Origin: Amorphochlora amoebiformis
Taxonomy: Eukaryota; Cercozoa; Chlorarachniophyceae
Direction of reading: 5' to 3'
Length of the DNA stretch: 64,000 bases
Assembly (NCBI GenBank): GCA_054601695.1
Contig: BAAHQB010000144.1
Coordinates: 124,001-188,000, forward strand
Under the pieces are notes generated by a model. It worked only from the letters and a program-made list of their open reading frames with translations, was not told where the DNA came from and ran no database searches. Shown here piece by piece: positions 1-64,000 of the stretch (the stretch's first letter is position 1; each line of letters starts with the position of its first letter). The position numbers and the translations under genes are program-made.

Positions 1-86
1 ATCTGACATCCCGTCTGTGAAAAACCATGGACTCGAGACATGTATTATTACAGAGACGTATATATCGAAATGTATTCATTCTCATG

Positions 87-184
<98 letters not shown>

Positions 185-248
185 TATAACATATATATAT
201 ATATTTATAAATATATATATGTTTACCTGTATACGTGGTGCTTTTCAG
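1..248 (+). other. Upstream part of the GH3 gene, exon status unresolved
   Basis: Positions 2-85 are open in one frame ([12 protein letters not shown] at the start), which weakly recalls the GH3 linker before the C-terminal domain. The expected VLLKN...LPL segment is not visible before 249, and no donor gives a convincing match. Positions 86-230 are TA-rich intron. The acceptor CAG at 246-248 is clear. Confidence 0.5.
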
Positions 249-9509
<9,261 letters not shown>

Positions 9510-11060
9510 GCACATTCTCCCAAGTGAAACAAACGATCTAGAGTCTCTGTAGTCGAAACACATGCGTACGTGAAACCAACTTGACCTCTCTACATTCTTT
9601 CTGTCTGAACTACGTAGAAAAACGTGAAACAACGAGAATAAAACATTCGTGTTTTCACCAATTATCTGACGTACGCATCCATCAAGACGGACTGAAGTTG
9701 TTCTAGTTCTAGTGGTTGTCCACGCAAAATCGGATGATCTCACGGGCTGTGCTCGCGTTCTAAGGTGTAAAGGTGGGCTTTCTATCTTCTAAGATATTTT
9801 CTGTACTGGTGTATATCACGGAAAAGTTTTAGCCAGATGGTTAAAAGCCAGGGTAGTTTTTGGTGTGCGTGGAATCATTGCTTGAGTGGAAATTTTGTCG
9901 TAAGGATTTTTTGAAGTTGTAAACAAGGTTTACGGTCTAGACGGTGACATGCATCTATCAGACTAGTCAGAAAGGTATATTATTGTGTATACACTAGATA
10001 CATACGTACGTACCTAGCGTACGCAGACTGTGCGTACATAGCATGTAGGCCAGTAGCCAGAACATAGCATTACCTAGATTACTAGTATTAGCGAGGCTAA
10101 TCAAATGTGCTAGCTTAAATGGTCTCGAACAAACCGACGGCATCACGTTAAATTAAGAAAAGACTAGAAAGAAGACTAGCCGAACTAGAGTTCGTGGAAA
10201 CATTTTCCGATCCCAGAATGTACGCTACGTACGCTTGGTACGTATTAGTCTAGTTAGTTGTTAGTCGTCATGAACAAACATTCTAGATCTAGATTACCAA
10301 CTTCCCATAGCAGATTTACGAATGATCCACGCCATATCATGCCATCAGAGTGCGTGTATATCATGTGGTAATATATCTGAGCCTGCTCATTACTCTAGAT
10401 CAGTTACCGAATGTTACTACTTTAACATGTACGTACGGACATGTGCGGAGTGTATCTAGTGTATACTAGGTATATGTACGCATCTCACTATGTACGCATC
10501 CCACTGTGTAAGGACTACTATGCCATACCGTGGCCCATACGGTACAAATTTAACGTATTCATACGTTACGTCTAGTACGTGTCTAGGTACGTACGTAGAT
10601 AAGTTATGTACATGAGTATATCCCTTCCTAGCTTAGGCAATGAATCACTATTATCGGGATTATCCGTGTGTACACGTGTACCTAGTGTACGTATGTCACG
10701 CATGTATTACAAAAGAAAGCAAGTTTAGGTTCGTGCGGACACGTAGTTACTGAAGTTGATACGTCTTGTGCCTACCTATAATAATACATATATGTACGAG
10801 ATGTACGTACGTACGCACGTTCCAGTAGTAATTATGAATCGCTCATAGCCAGTATCAACATGTAAGTTATATCGCTGTTTGAATTATACAATATGGTATT
10901 AAGTGTATATCTCTAGTCTCTCTAGTCTCTAGTGATCTAATGTGTCGTTGCGACTCGTTGGTATCCAACACTGCTCAGGCATCAAGACTAGATTAAGGCA
11001 TATGTATGTATCGACCGGACCGTAGCTTTAGTATGGTATCTAGTGTGTGTGTATGTGTGT

Positions 11061-11113
<53 letters not shown>

Positions 11114-11141
11114 TTGATGTATATATATATATAACATATAT

Positions 11142-11202
<61 letters not shown>

Positions 11203-11631
11203 AGATATATATATATATATATCTAGATATGTGAACAGATATATGTTGTTTATATGTAGTATGTATATAATATATATACTGACTAGACTGATATAATCTA
11301 GATAATACATTAAGTGCGAAATTTTGAGTCTTTAGATTCTTAGTGGTACAAACTATAGCTATTCCCTCCTATCTCTAGTATCTATATCTAGATATGTATA
11401 TCTAGTTACTAAAGCTAGTATCAGGATGGATTTTTCAGATTCGCAAAATCGTGATACTGAATAAAACTTGCGGTTTTGGCATATTTAAGCAGTTTAGCAG
11501 TGCATATACTATTAGATTAATTCTACGTTACGGTAAGGAAAAAATAAGTTATTAGGTTGTTCAGTAACCCCTTCCATAGCTACTACACTGATTCTTGTGC
11601 GTTTTGGGGTAATAATTTTACCAGTTCAGTC
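9510..11631. other. Convergent intergenic region
   Basis: No coding region with family resemblance was seen on either strand. Composition is balanced from 9510 to about 11040, unlike the introns, and dense in short palindromic words (CTAG, GTAC, TACGTA, CATG), for example at 9960-10080 and 10780-10930. TA arrays return at 11062-11230. The stretch presumably holds the 3' UTRs of both genes. No canonical AATAAA was found on the minus strand in the first 200-300 nt after the giant gene's stop. Confidence 0.5.
9637..9642 (+). promoter_or_regulatory. Candidate polyadenylation signal of the GH3 gene
   Basis: AATAAA lies 128 nt after the GH3 stop codon, in the correct orientation and in a TA-array-free stretch. 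The signal is canonical for animals, plants and many protists; use in this organism is unproven. Confidence 0.5.

Positions 11632-64000
<52,369 letters not shown>

Overview
The window is protist-like nuclear DNA. Genes are split into many short exons by spliceosomal introns (GT-AG, with one GC-AG), and nearly every intron longer than about 100 nt carries long (TA)n dinucleotide arrays. No prokaryotic operon, tRNA, rRNA, CRISPR array or canonical transposon was recognised. The organism cannot be named from the sequence. The exon-intron style and gene content would fit a unicellular alga or another protist; that is inference.

Layout. (1) Positions 1-9509, plus strand: the 3' half of a glycoside hydrolase family 3 gene of the beta-xylosidase/beta-glucosidase type. 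Seventeen exons (249-9509) join in a consistent reading frame and encode 343 residues of the GH3 C-terminal domain and the fibronectin-III-like domain. The N-terminal catalytic barrel lies upstream of the window. (2) Positions 9510-11631: a 2.1 kb gap between two tail-to-tail genes, free of long TA arrays for most of its length and rich in CTAG, GTAC and TACGTA words. (3) Positions 11632-64000, minus strand: one giant gene that enters from the right edge and ends at a TAA at 11632-11634. I traced about 174 exons by splice consensus. Every junction keeps the frame, and the exons sum to 20,153 nt, which after a 2-nt partial first codon is exactly 6,717 codons. The visible product is about 6,716 residues and lacks its N terminus.

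The giant protein consists of about 15 tandem units of roughly 435 residues. Their motifs ([83 protein letters not shown]) recall bacterial secreted proteins that I expect to be right-handed beta-helices. After the last unit come a cysteine-bearing domain, a Ser/Thr/Pro-rich stalk, one transmembrane helix, an RRKRRH stop-transfer motif and a short acidic tail. It therefore reads as a very large type I cell-surface or secretory-route protein. Several units form an A-B-C higher-order repeat: 26 exons and about 1,311 residues recur with matching exon lengths through most of two neighbouring copies.

The two genes converge. A wall-polysaccharide-type hydrolase and a giant surface protein would both act outside the plasma membrane, but nothing in the sequence shows that they work together. 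Both promoters and both translation starts lie outside the window.
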